Source of the DNA: Phycisphaerales bacterium
Lineage (GTDB): Bacteria; Planctomycetota; Phycisphaerae; Phycisphaerales; UBA1924
Length of the DNA stretch: 64,000 bases
Assembly: GCA_028279375.1 (NCBI GenBank)
Contig: JANQNW010000001.1
Span: 124,001 to 188,000 of the forward strand
Direction: 5' to 3'
Each line of letters starts with the position of its first letter. Positions within the stretch are counted from its first letter, which is position 1. Positions 10,201-16,689 of the stretch are shown here, one piece after another. Under the pieces are notes generated by a model. That model was not told the DNA's origin and made no database searches. It saw only the letters and a list, made by a program, of their open reading frames with translations. Position numbers and translations under genes: made by a program.

Positions 10201-10377
10201 CTTCGAGGCGCCCGCAAGCGCCGCCGCCAGCAGCGCCATCAGGATCAGACGCGCCACCACGCCGCTCCACGCCCGCGCACGGCTCATCGAATAGAACCAG
10301 CGCAGCGCCAGCCATCCCAGCGGGACCGCCGCCAGCGTGATCAGAAGCCACCAGGATTCCTCGAAGTGAAGTCCCAA
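7258..10377 (-). CDS. Large VWA-domain membrane protein with glutamine amidotransferase-like fold
   Basis: A 1039-residue protein. Two transmembrane helices occupy residues 10-60. A first VWA-like domain has DVSDS at 73-77; an amidotransferase-like Rossmann segment follows (VLMVDGVSDGSPSGVG, LGGGLIMIGGPDAFG) without an obvious catalytic Cys; a second VWA domain has a clean MIDAS DSSGS at 453-457. A further helix (WRLLVLWSLCVFLLDVATRR) lies near residue 880 and the tail is charged coiled coil rich in Arg/Lys/Glu. In planctomycetes such proteins occur with MoxR/BatA genes, and a BatA-like protein is encoded 5 kb away on the other strand. The start is TTG at 10377; a TAGACT -10 box sits exactly six bases before it and there is no Shine-Dalgarno, suggesting a leaderless message. 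Confidence 0.87.
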   Translation of the reverse strand: MGLHFEESWWLLITLAAVPLGWLALRWFYSMSRARAWSGVVARLILMALLAAALAGASKVRETNRLAVVAIVDVSDSVRNFVRLEERGADIPIAATEALKDWLAQAASAREVDDLFGVVVFDGASIAVAAPRAGGGPVDDLDALTLDLRLVEGTNIEEAVRFGLSLFPPDAAGRLLLISDGNETTGDAMIAVREAMAAEGGGGAPVDVLPLAYNVQRETLIEFVDVPPVAASEAPINVRVGLRATAPTTGTLRVFYDGRPVDISRGAEGTGRRLTLAPGRRVEPVELQLAARKIHRFEAIFEPDGEDADGLDTNNMGEAVTVTPGQGSVLMVDGVSDGSPSGVGATLTNLLLQEGIEVETVAPPAMPNDLLALHEYDLIILQNVGADEVDRATQDLLSTYVTELGGGLIMIGGPDAFGAGAWQNTSVADILPVELKLPERMVAPKAAIMIVLDSSGSMGRTVLGGARTQQEIANSAAAMAIKTLDNADLVGVIAFSNFHRTVVPLAENADPIESGERILRIAPDGGTNLYPAMKAAGDALASVDAHVKHVIVLSDGESMGSPQQGFAVADSLRAQGITTSTISVGDQADVNTLREIANRGEGTFHRVIDPNVLPRIFIKEIRVVFEPFVREGLFQPTVLSSGSPVTTGLGRSWPGLTGIVLTQRRDDQPQIIVAAETPEGEPLLAHWQVGLGQVAAFTSDAHDWARSWLAWPGYRQMWTQMARVIARPPSTSSYELAADVIDGRMRLRLDVADEEARPVDLLTVDGKLYAPGSSEPSPVRLSQTGPGTYEADVEAEASGAYVVALFPKQGEKRLAPVVAGASRPRGAEHSQMRSDLSLLRRVADETGGRVFTYDAAPAPGALFDRAGIEPKRSTTPIWRLLVLWSLCVFLLDVATRRVAWDRLITREIAAEVRQHAAERLREQSERAAATVAGLREHVHLPTRHEEAEQEPTATSPRERSPAPKAERKATQVTAEQKLEQERQRKAAIREALRAQRSGARAEGPDKGKAKDEGGASETTSDLLAARRARKRREQRDDQA

Positions 10378-10383
10378 GATCTG

Positions 10384-10389
10384 AGTCTA
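10384..10389 (-). promoter_or_regulatory. -10 box six bases before a TTG start (probable leaderless transcript)
   Basis: TAGACT on the minus strand, then CAGATC, then the TTG start of the large VWA gene. No ribosome-binding site lies between. Same arrangement as five other genes in the window. Confidence 0.4.
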
Positions 10390-10450
10390 CGCGTCTCGCC
10401 ATGGCGCCTCAGGGGAGCCGTGAGGGGCCCTGTCCACTGCAACATTTCCC

Positions 10451-10479
10451 TTGGACGTGCGAATCCTCACCTGTAAGGT
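10451..10479 (+). promoter_or_regulatory. Candidate sigma70 promoter of the dockerin-tailed gene
   Basis: TTGGAC (10451-10456) and TAAGGT (10474-10479) are separated by 17 bases in the divergent intergenic region. It would give a leader of about 110 bases before the ATG at 10597. Confidence 0.4.
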
Positions 10480-10596
10480 TGGAGAGCGGGCCGACGCCCG
10501 CATTCGGCCCCGCAAAGGCCCACGATCGGCATGCGGCGACCCCCGCTGATTATCGGTCAGCCGTTCATCCCGATTCGATCAAGGAGAATCCGAGAG

Positions 10597-11619
10597 ATGC
10601 ATTCGACCCGCACGAAGACCCGCGCCGCCGGCGCGATCGCGGCAGGCGCTGTCCTCGCCATCGCAGGACTCGCCAGCGCCCAGTCCGCCGACGACTTCAT
10701 CACGCCCAAGATGGAGGCCATCGCCAAGGCCCGCTATGGACCCGACGCGAAGATCATCGCGATCCACCCGGCGGAATCCCCGAGCGCCAAGACCATCAGC
10801 GGACACTTCGCCGGAAGCGCCGCCAGAGGCTCCTGCCCCGAAACGCGCATCGATATCTTCACGGATCCGGGCACACCGACCTCCGTGCCCGGATTCGGCA
10901 TCGGCGAAGAATGCGCCGTCACGCTCACCGCCCCTCCCGGTGACTACCCGATCGAGATCGTCAAGATCGGCGTCGGCTGGGCATCCGCTGGCGGCGGCGG
11001 CGGGCAGTCGCTCGAAGACCAACTCCGAATTTACGCCGGCGGCATCGCGACCCTCGGCGCGCCGCAGTGGTTCGTTGATGGACCCGTCCTCACCGATGGC
11101 GCCAACAACGAGTTCGATATCGTCGGCATCGGAACCGGATCGCGCATCATCAACTCCGGCGCCTTTACGATCAGTCTGAAGATGGCCAACGCGCAGTTGC
11201 CCGGCGATCCGGCCCCCTTCCACGACGGTGACGGCTGTCAGAGCGGCGCACAGAACCTCATCTTCGGAGACATCGGCCTCGGCCTGCAGTGGTTCGACGC
11301 CTGCCTCATCGGACTTGGCGGCGACTGGGCCATGTACGCCGTCTATATCCCAACGAGCTGCGGCCCCGCCAATGACTGCGATGGCAACGGCATGGACGAC
11401 ACCGACGAAATCGCCATGAATCCGTCGCTCGATTGCAACAGCAATGGGCAGCTCGACTCGTGTGAGATTGAAGAGACGCCCGGCCTTGACATGAACATGA
11501 ACGGCGTCATCGACAGCTGCGAGCCGCCTCCAACATGCCCTGGCGACATCACCGGCAACGGCGTGGTGAACTCTGCGGATCTCGCCGAACTCCTCGGACT
11601 CTGGGGTCCCTGCCCGTAA
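10597..11619 (+). CDS. Exported protein with Ca-binding-like repeats and WGPCP dockerin-type tail
   Basis: A 340-residue protein. The start at 10597 is chosen because AAGGAG (10581-10586) lies ten bases upstream and because it places a good signal peptide at the N-terminus (RAAGAIAAGAVLAIAGLASAQ; cleavage after SAQ). The body is a predicted beta-rich extracellular domain of unknown function. From about residue 260 there are three Asp/Asn-rich repeats of the pattern DCxxNGxxDxxE, resembling thrombospondin type-3 or EF-hand calcium loops. The last 30 residues are a single dockerin-like repeat beginning CPGDITGNGVV and ending LLGLWGPCP at the stop. Such tails are frequent in Phycisphaerae exported proteins and are thought to anchor or sort them. 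A strong terminator follows 21 bases after the stop. Confidence 0.82.
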   Translation: MHSTRTKTRAAGAIAAGAVLAIAGLASAQSADDFITPKMEAIAKARYGPDAKIIAIHPAESPSAKTISGHFAGSAARGSCPETRIDIFTDPGTPTSVPGFGIGEECAVTLTAPPGDYPIEIVKIGVGWASAGGGGGQSLEDQLRIYAGGIATLGAPQWFVDGPVLTDGANNEFDIVGIGTGSRIINSGAFTISLKMANAQLPGDPAPFHDGDGCQSGAQNLIFGDIGLGLQWFDACLIGLGGDWAMYAVYIPTSCGPANDCDGNGMDDTDEIAMNPSLDCNSNGQLDSCEIEETPGLDMNMNGVIDSCEPPPTCPGDITGNGVVNSADLAELLGLWGPCP

Positions 11620-11640
11620 GAGTCTCAAACAACCAATCCA

Positions 11641-11672
11641 GGCCCGGGTGATCTGCTCATCCGGGCCTTTTT
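11641..11672 (+). terminator. Rho-independent terminator
   Basis: An 11-base arm GGCCCGGGTGA (11641-11651) pairs with TCATCCGGGCC (11657-11667) with one mismatch, followed by TTTTT. It ends the dockerin-tailed gene just before rimO. Confidence 0.85.
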
Positions 11673-11721
11673 CCTGCGCTCAAGGAAGCGCCGAGAGCCC
11701 TGCTACACTTTGCGGCTCGAT

Positions 11722-13344
11722 ATGCCCGCCAGCGCCTCCAACCAGACTTCCGACGTCGAATCCGTCGCCTTCGTCAGCCTCGGCTGCCCGAAGAACATCG
11801 TCGACTCCGAAAAGATGCTCGGACTCCTCGCTGAAGACGGACTCGCCATCGTCTCCGAGGACGCAGGCGGCGTCAGCGCCGGCGCCGACGCCGTGGTCAT
11901 CAACACCTGTGGTTTCCTCGAAGCCTCGAAGGACGAATCCCTCGGCGTCATCAAGGAAGCCATCGAGCTCAAGGACAAGGGCGATCTCAAGCGCGTCGTC
12001 GTCGCGGGCTGCCTCGTCCAGCGCCATCGCGCCAAGATGCTCGAGTGGGCGCCCGGAATCGACGCCATGATCGGCGTCTTCGATCGCGATCACATCGTCG
12101 AGGCCGTGCGCGGCGAAAAGCGCGCCCGCGAAACACTCGACTCCGCCGACAAGCCCAACTACTGGATTGCCGGCAACGCATTGCAGGCCGCGCAGGATCG
12201 CGGGCGCGACGTCGTCGGACTCACCGTCCACGGCAAGGACGGCAAGGGAATAGGCTACTTCGAATCAGACAACGCGCGCCTGCGCATCACGCCCCGCCAC
12301 TACGCCTACCTGCGCGTCAGCGAAGGATGCAACCAGGCGTGCGCCTTCTGCACCATCCCCTCCATCCGGGGCAAGATGCGCTCCAAGCCGCTCGAAGCCA
12401 TCGCCCAGGAAGCGCGTGAGCTCATCGCCGACGGCGTCTTCGAACTCAATCTCATCGGGCAGGACACCACCAGCTACGGCGACGACATCGGCCTCGGCGC
12501 ACACCAAGTCGAAGGCGGCGGCCTCCCCGCGCTCCTCCGGTCAATCAACGAGGCGATCGAGACCCGCGCCGCCGGCGCCGGGTGGGCGAGACTCATGTAC
12601 GCCTATCCCTCGACCTTCTCCGACGAGATGATCGAGACCATCGCCGAGCTCCCCCACGTCCTCAACTACATCGACATCCCGCTCCAGCACGCCAGCGATG
12701 CGATGCTCACCGCAATGCGCCGCAACGTGAGCGCGAGCCAGCAGCGCGAGCTCATCCACAAGCTCCGCGAGCGCATCCCGGGTATGGCCATCCGCACAAC
12801 GTTCATCACCGGCTTCCCCGGCGAGACGGAAGAGGACCACGAACAGCTGCTCGATTTCATCGAAGAGGTCGGCTTCGACATGCTCGGCGTCTTCCAGTAC
12901 TCGCGCGAAGATGGCACGCCCGCCGGCACGATGGAGAAGGACGATTCTCTGCGCGTGCCCGATGAAATCAAAGAGCGACGTGAACGCGAGATCATGGAGC
13001 TCCAGCAGCGCATCGCCTTCGAGCAGGCCGACTATCTCGCCGAGCAGTTCGATCAGGCGAATCCCGCAGAAAGCGGCGCACGATTCGACGTGCTCATCGA
13101 CGAGCAGGCCACCGCCACCGCGATCGCAACGACCGGCGTCACCGAGGGCGGCGATCTCTACAAGGGACGCGCCTACTTCCAGGCCCCACTCGTCGATTCA
13201 ACGACGTTCGTCCAGTCCCGACACAGACTCAGCCCGGGTGAACTCATCCGCTGCGTCGTCGTCGCCGCCGATGGATACGACCTCGTCGCGCGCCCCGTCG
13301 AGGAGATCGAGCGCGGCCACTCCCTGCCGATCCTCGGCGCCTGA
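11722..13344 (+). CDS. rimO: Ribosomal protein S12 methylthiotransferase RimO
   Basis: Radical-SAM enzyme that adds a methylthio group to an Asp of ribosomal protein S12. The N-terminal cluster-binding domain shows the three expected cysteines (LGCPKNIVDSE, NTCGFLE, AGCLVQ). The radical-SAM CxxxCxxC is Cys203-Cys207-Cys210 (EGCNQACAFCTIP), and GQDTTSYG and DIPLQH are family motifs. A TRAM-like RNA-binding domain ends the protein. At 540 residues it is about 100 longer than the E. coli enzyme, partly from an insert around residues 140-190 before the radical-SAM motif. I chose ATG 11722 over the in-frame TTG at 11710. TACACT (11704-11709) lies 12 bases before the ATG, implying a very short leader. 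It converges with the secretin-like gene, with 31 bases between stops. Confidence 0.95.
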   Translation: MPASASNQTSDVESVAFVSLGCPKNIVDSEKMLGLLAEDGLAIVSEDAGGVSAGADAVVINTCGFLEASKDESLGVIKEAIELKDKGDLKRVVVAGCLVQRHRAKMLEWAPGIDAMIGVFDRDHIVEAVRGEKRARETLDSADKPNYWIAGNALQAAQDRGRDVVGLTVHGKDGKGIGYFESDNARLRITPRHYAYLRVSEGCNQACAFCTIPSIRGKMRSKPLEAIAQEARELIADGVFELNLIGQDTTSYGDDIGLGAHQVEGGGLPALLRSINEAIETRAAGAGWARLMYAYPSTFSDEMIETIAELPHVLNYIDIPLQHASDAMLTAMRRNVSASQQRELIHKLRERIPGMAIRTTFITGFPGETEEDHEQLLDFIEEVGFDMLGVFQYSREDGTPAGTMEKDDSLRVPDEIKERREREIMELQQRIAFEQADYLAEQFDQANPAESGARFDVLIDEQATATAIATTGVTEGGDLYKGRAYFQAPLVDSTTFVQSRHRLSPGELIRCVVVAADGYDLVARPVEEIERGHSLPILGA

Positions 13345-13375
13345 ACGAATCAACTTCGCCAATGTGATCGACGGA

Positions 13376-14272
13376 CTACTTCCCGCCCGACTGTGTCGTC
13401 GTGGTCGACGTCGTCCCGCCGCCGGTCGCAGTCGCCGTGCCGCTGCCGCCGGGTGTCAGGGGCACATACCGACCTGTGCGGAATGAGACCGAATCCGTGT
13501 GCGGCCAGAATGGATAGCCGTTGATCTGCCGGTGGATGTAATCCGGCGCATTCACGAGCAGCGAGTTGTTGTAGAAGCGCACAGAGGCGCCGTCGCCGCC
13601 GTTGTCGATCCATTCATCAGGCTCGATCACCGACGTCATGATGTCGATGATCTCCTGCGCCTGAGACGCCGGATCCTGCCGAGCCGGATCGCCCTGCTCA
13701 TCCTGAAAGATGCTGCCGCCGCTGCCGCCATCCGACTGATTCAGCACCGAATCAAGATCGAGCGTCGGCGCATCGAGAAAATCAGGAATCACATACAGCA
13801 GATCGTCAATCGGATAAATCTCGAGACGCTTCGACAGATTCAGTCGCGACTTCGGACCGAACTCCAGCGTCCCGGCCTCCGTCAACTGCCACGTGTTCGT
13901 TGTGAACGCGTCCGTCTCGGCCCGCTTCAGCACGCGCTCCAGGAGCGCCAGCAGCGTGCGATTCTCAACCTGGATCGTCACTTCCATATCCGGGTCGAGC
14001 CCGTTCGTATTGCGATCATCAATCCACAGCGGCTCCAGCGGCGCGCCCGAGACCTCGCCGATGAACGCAATCACATCCTCCAGACGCTGCCGGTCCAGCT
14101 GAATCGTGATCGGCTTCATCATTTTCGAGAGCGTCCGCGCCCGCGGATCCACAGGGATCCGCGCCCGCGTTCCCGTGCGCGAACTCTGCGCAAGCGCCGT
14201 CGCGCTCAGCACGCTCGATCCCGCGACAACCAGCGCCAGAGAGACGCTTCCGATGATCATGCTCTTCTTCAT
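13376..14272 (-). CDS. Exported secretin-N/STN-like hypothetical protein
   Basis: A 298-residue exported protein. ATG 14272 is chosen because AGGAG lies eight bases upstream and the signal peptide then begins MKKSMIIGSVSLALVVAGSS. Residues 45-120 (ITIQLDRQRLEDVIAFIGEV ... VTIQVENRTLLALLERVL) have the beta-alpha-beta look of the STN/secretin N0 domain found in TonB-dependent receptors and type II/III secretins. A second region (WIDNGGDGASVRFYNNSLLV) resembles the secretin N1 turn. No beta-barrel secretin domain follows, so this is a short, free-standing version. A Gly/Ser/Asp-rich linker sits in the middle and the C-terminus is Thr/Gly-rich. Function unknown. Confidence 0.75.
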   Translation of the reverse strand: MKKSMIIGSVSLALVVAGSSVLSATALAQSSRTGTRARIPVDPRARTLSKMMKPITIQLDRQRLEDVIAFIGEVSGAPLEPLWIDDRNTNGLDPDMEVTIQVENRTLLALLERVLKRAETDAFTTNTWQLTEAGTLEFGPKSRLNLSKRLEIYPIDDLLYVIPDFLDAPTLDLDSVLNQSDGGSGGSIFQDEQGDPARQDPASQAQEIIDIMTSVIEPDEWIDNGGDGASVRFYNNSLLVNAPDYIHRQINGYPFWPHTDSVSFRTGRYVPLTPGGSGTATATGGGTTSTTTTQSGGK

Positions 14273-14454
14273 GCCGTTCGCTCCTCGCATTCGAGGGATC
14301 GACCTCTGATCAATCGTATCCCGGGATGGTCACCTCGCGCGCACCTTCTGCGCCCGATGACGGGTTCGACGCGCCAACGGATCCGGAGTTCCCGGATCGA
14401 AGACGCCAATTCTCAATTTCGGCCCGAATCCGCTCTGGTTCCCCGCAAACGCCC

Positions 14455-16293
14455 TTAATCAGCGTCCGCAGCCCGAGGCGCCATCGATTCCAATGCCTCC
14501 GAGAGCGTCAGGAGCCCCAGCGCCGAAGCCTCCAGCGTCAACGTCTGGTCCCACGGCGCCAGCCGAATCCCGCCCCCGGCTCGCTCCTCGCTCCGGAACA
14601 TGTGCATCCCATCCGGACCCACCTGCAGCTGCATCAGAAATCGCAGCGAGGCGATCAAACGCGCCGCCTCCGGAGCACGCTCATCACCCGTCGTCAGACG
14701 CGCATCGCCCAGCATCGTCGCGATGAACGCCACCGGTCGAAACGTCTGCCAACTCGGAAGCGGCGTGCGCGACGCCGTGAACACCACGCCGCCAACCAGA
14801 TCAGGCTCCAGGTCCGCCGCATCCGCACTCGAGAGTTGATGCTCCCACACCAGCCTTCGGAAACTCCGCAACGCCACCGCCGAGGGAATCTCCTCGTTTG
14901 AGTTCACCAACGCCACCTCCGCCCATCCGATCCACGGCATGTGCGCCGCAATCTGATTCGCCGGCGCCTCACGGAACACCCGGCGCACCGCCTCGCTCGC
15001 AGTCCCCTTGAGAATGCCGCCGACGGAGCCACGCGCCATCTCCGCCAGCGCCGCGCTCACGACCGCGCGTTCCGCGCTTGTAAGCGAAGAGTCAAATCCC
15101 GTGTTCGCGTCAAAAGCGCTCCGCACACGCGCAGCGCAATACCGAAATGCGAACTCATTCAACTCACGCGAATGCGCCTCATCCTCAAGCGCAATGACCG
15201 CCATCGCGATGAACGCCGAGGCCACGGCGTCATCCGTCGGATCTTCCTCACCCTTCTCGACGATCTGCAGGTTTCGCAGAATGCTCGCGCCAAGCTGCGT
15301 CGCGTCATCATCACCCTGCGACGACCCCCAGCGCGCAAGCGCCAAAGCCGCCAGCCCCTGCGAACGCGGACCCGCCACCACCGGATCCGCATACTCATCC
15401 GACCAGGGCTGATAGTCCGCCATCAAACCCATCGACGCCTGCCCCGGGAATCGACGGCTCAGAAGATGCCGCCGGATGCGCGCGCCCGTCTGACGAAGCG
15501 ACTTCGCGCTCACCTCGCTCTTGAGACGCACGCGCCCGCCGCGAAACAGGAAACGCGGCTGCGCGCCCGCTTCAATCTGCGCCACGTGGTGACACCGGAA
15601 CCGATAGATGACAAGGCCATACTCTTCGCGCAGCTTCCGAAGACTCTGACGCGGATCCCCGACCCCAAGGCTCGGCAGATCAAACGCGCTCAAGGCGCTC
15701 ACAAGCGCCTGCCCCGGCGAGAGATTCGTCGCCAGCATCGTCCCCGGGAAAACCGCTTCAATCCGATCGCCAATGCGCGCCGCCACGCCGTCGAGCCCCG
15801 GGCTGCAGCGCGAGGCCAGCGATGTCAATCCCTCCTCGGGCATCGGCAGCAGATCCTCGATCACCTGCACGTCGATCGTCAGCCGCGCCGCATAGTCAAT
15901 GATCGCCTCCCCGCGCAAGGCGTCGCGCTCGATCGGCATGCGTGCGCGCGCCCGCGCCATCGCCTGACCCGTCGCGCGCCAGACCGCGGCGCCATCCTCG
16001 GAAAGATCCTGCCCGCGCCCGACCACCTGTCCGCCGAGCCGCAGCGTCACGCACGCCCCCGCCGCATTTGGCGGATCCACATACTGCGCCGCCTGCGGGT
16101 AGCTCCAATCCCGGACCCATAAGTCAACGGCGCGCCATGCAGCCATCGACTTCATGGGGTCGATCGGCGTCTGCGCGTGCGCCGCCGGCGCGAAGCCGAT
16201 GACGCAGATCACCAGCGCAAGCGCGATATGGGACGCGCGCCCGCGCGTGCGCGTTGTGCTGAAACAACACGCCGTGTTGAGCGCTTTCGACAC
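14455..16293 (-). CDS. Large exported helical hypothetical protein
   Basis: I take the GTG at 16293 as the start (612 residues): it gives a typical signal peptide (basic n-region TTRTRGRASH, core IALALVICVIGFAPAAHA, cleavage before Q). The frame continues to an ATG at 16512, but that stretch is antisense to a better-supported small gene and looks random. The mature protein is mostly alpha-helical and Ala/Arg/Leu-rich; the pattern ASLRFLMQLQ ... LEASALGLLTLSEALESM near the C-terminus recalls alpha/alpha-toroid repeats, but I would not assign a family. No operon partner is evident. Confidence 0.68.
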   Translation of the reverse strand: MSKALNTACCFSTTRTRGRASHIALALVICVIGFAPAAHAQTPIDPMKSMAAWRAVDLWVRDWSYPQAAQYVDPPNAAGACVTLRLGGQVVGRGQDLSEDGAAVWRATGQAMARARARMPIERDALRGEAIIDYAARLTIDVQVIEDLLPMPEEGLTSLASRCSPGLDGVAARIGDRIEAVFPGTMLATNLSPGQALVSALSAFDLPSLGVGDPRQSLRKLREEYGLVIYRFRCHHVAQIEAGAQPRFLFRGGRVRLKSEVSAKSLRQTGARIRRHLLSRRFPGQASMGLMADYQPWSDEYADPVVAGPRSQGLAALALARWGSSQGDDDATQLGASILRNLQIVEKGEEDPTDDAVASAFIAMAVIALEDEAHSRELNEFAFRYCAARVRSAFDANTGFDSSLTSAERAVVSAALAEMARGSVGGILKGTASEAVRRVFREAPANQIAAHMPWIGWAEVALVNSNEEIPSAVALRSFRRLVWEHQLSSADAADLEPDLVGGVVFTASRTPLPSWQTFRPVAFIATMLGDARLTTGDERAPEAARLIASLRFLMQLQVGPDGMHMFRSEERAGGGIRLAPWDQTLTLEASALGLLTLSEALESMAPRAADAD

Positions 16294-16386
16294 GCAACGC
16301 CCGAGAACCCGACTGGCGCCGGCGCCCGCGCACGTCCACCTCGTTTCTCTCGCTCGCAGCGGCCCGGCGCCACCAACCCCCCGATC

Positions 16387-16403
16387 CTGGCACGCCCGTT
16401 GTT
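16387..16403 (+). promoter_or_regulatory. Sigma54-like (-24/-12) promoter
   Basis: CTGGCACG-CCCG-TTGTT. The -24 half matches the classical YTGGCACG element exactly and the spacing from GG to the -12 dinucleotide is the required ten bases; the -12 element reads TTGT instead of TTGC. A start near 16415 would give a 35-base leader to the small ORF. No activator binding sites were identified. Confidence 0.45.
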
Positions 16404-16450
16404 TCTCTTCTTTGCAATCGAAGAGAGGACGCCCCAAGAGGAGCACACGA

Positions 16451-16540
16451 ATGAAGGCCGGAAACCTGTACATCTCTATGACCGAGAACCGTCGCAAGAT
16501 CGTTCTCTTCACAATGCTGACCTTCCTCGTTCTTTGCTAG
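16451..16540 (+). CDS. Small membrane peptide gene (29 codons, possibly frameshifted from 51)
   Basis: ATG 16451 is preceded by GAGGAG (16438-16443) at seven bases, one of the best ribosome-binding sites in the window. The peptide is MKAGNLYISMTENRRKIVLF followed by a hydrophobic end TMLTFLVLC: a short basic segment and one membrane-spanning stretch, then TAG. Reading on in the -1 frame from the CTT codon gives LLDQSPAPQA and a Pro/Gln-rich tail that stops at 16605, 20 bases before the terminator, so the original product may be about 51 residues. The promoter, ribosome-binding site and terminator make a real transcription unit likely; the product is not recognised. Confidence 0.5.
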   Translation: MKAGNLYISMTENRRKIVLFTMLTFLVLC

Positions 16541-16625
16541 ATCAGTCTCCGGCGCCGCAGGCGTTGCGCCCGCCTGTGGCCCAGCTTCCGCTTCCTCAAC
16601 AGTAAGGCTCAAACCTCACAATTGA

Positions 16626-16660
16626 AAAGCCCGGACTCTGTGACGAGTCCGGGCTTCTTC
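16626..16660. terminator. Bidirectional rho-independent terminator
   Basis: A perfect 12-bp stem, AAGCCCGGACTC (16627-16638) with GAGTCCGGGCTT (16645-16656), around a 6-base loop. On the minus strand it is followed by TTTTC, so it terminates rpsA, 30 bases after its stop; on the plus strand CTTCTTC follows and it can end the small-gene transcript. Confidence 0.85.
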
Positions 16661-16689
16661 ATTGCGCTGATTGCGATATCAGACGACGA

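Larger units (their letters stand above)
16294..16689. other. 396-base intergenic region holding a compact small gene
   Basis: Between the start of the exported helical protein and the end of rpsA. From left to right it contains a sigma54-like promoter (16387-16403), a strong ribosome-binding site, a 29-codon ORF and a 12-bp perfect hairpin terminator. The part 16294-16386 shows no other feature. Confidence 0.5.

Noticed and set aside
8731-10476. 581-codon plus-strand open frame opposite the large VWA gene
   Set aside because: Arg/His-rich antisense translation, no recognisable motif.
16294-16512. N-terminal extension of the 14.5-16.3 kb exported protein
   Set aside because: It would bury the signal peptide and runs antisense to the small gene's promoter and ORF.
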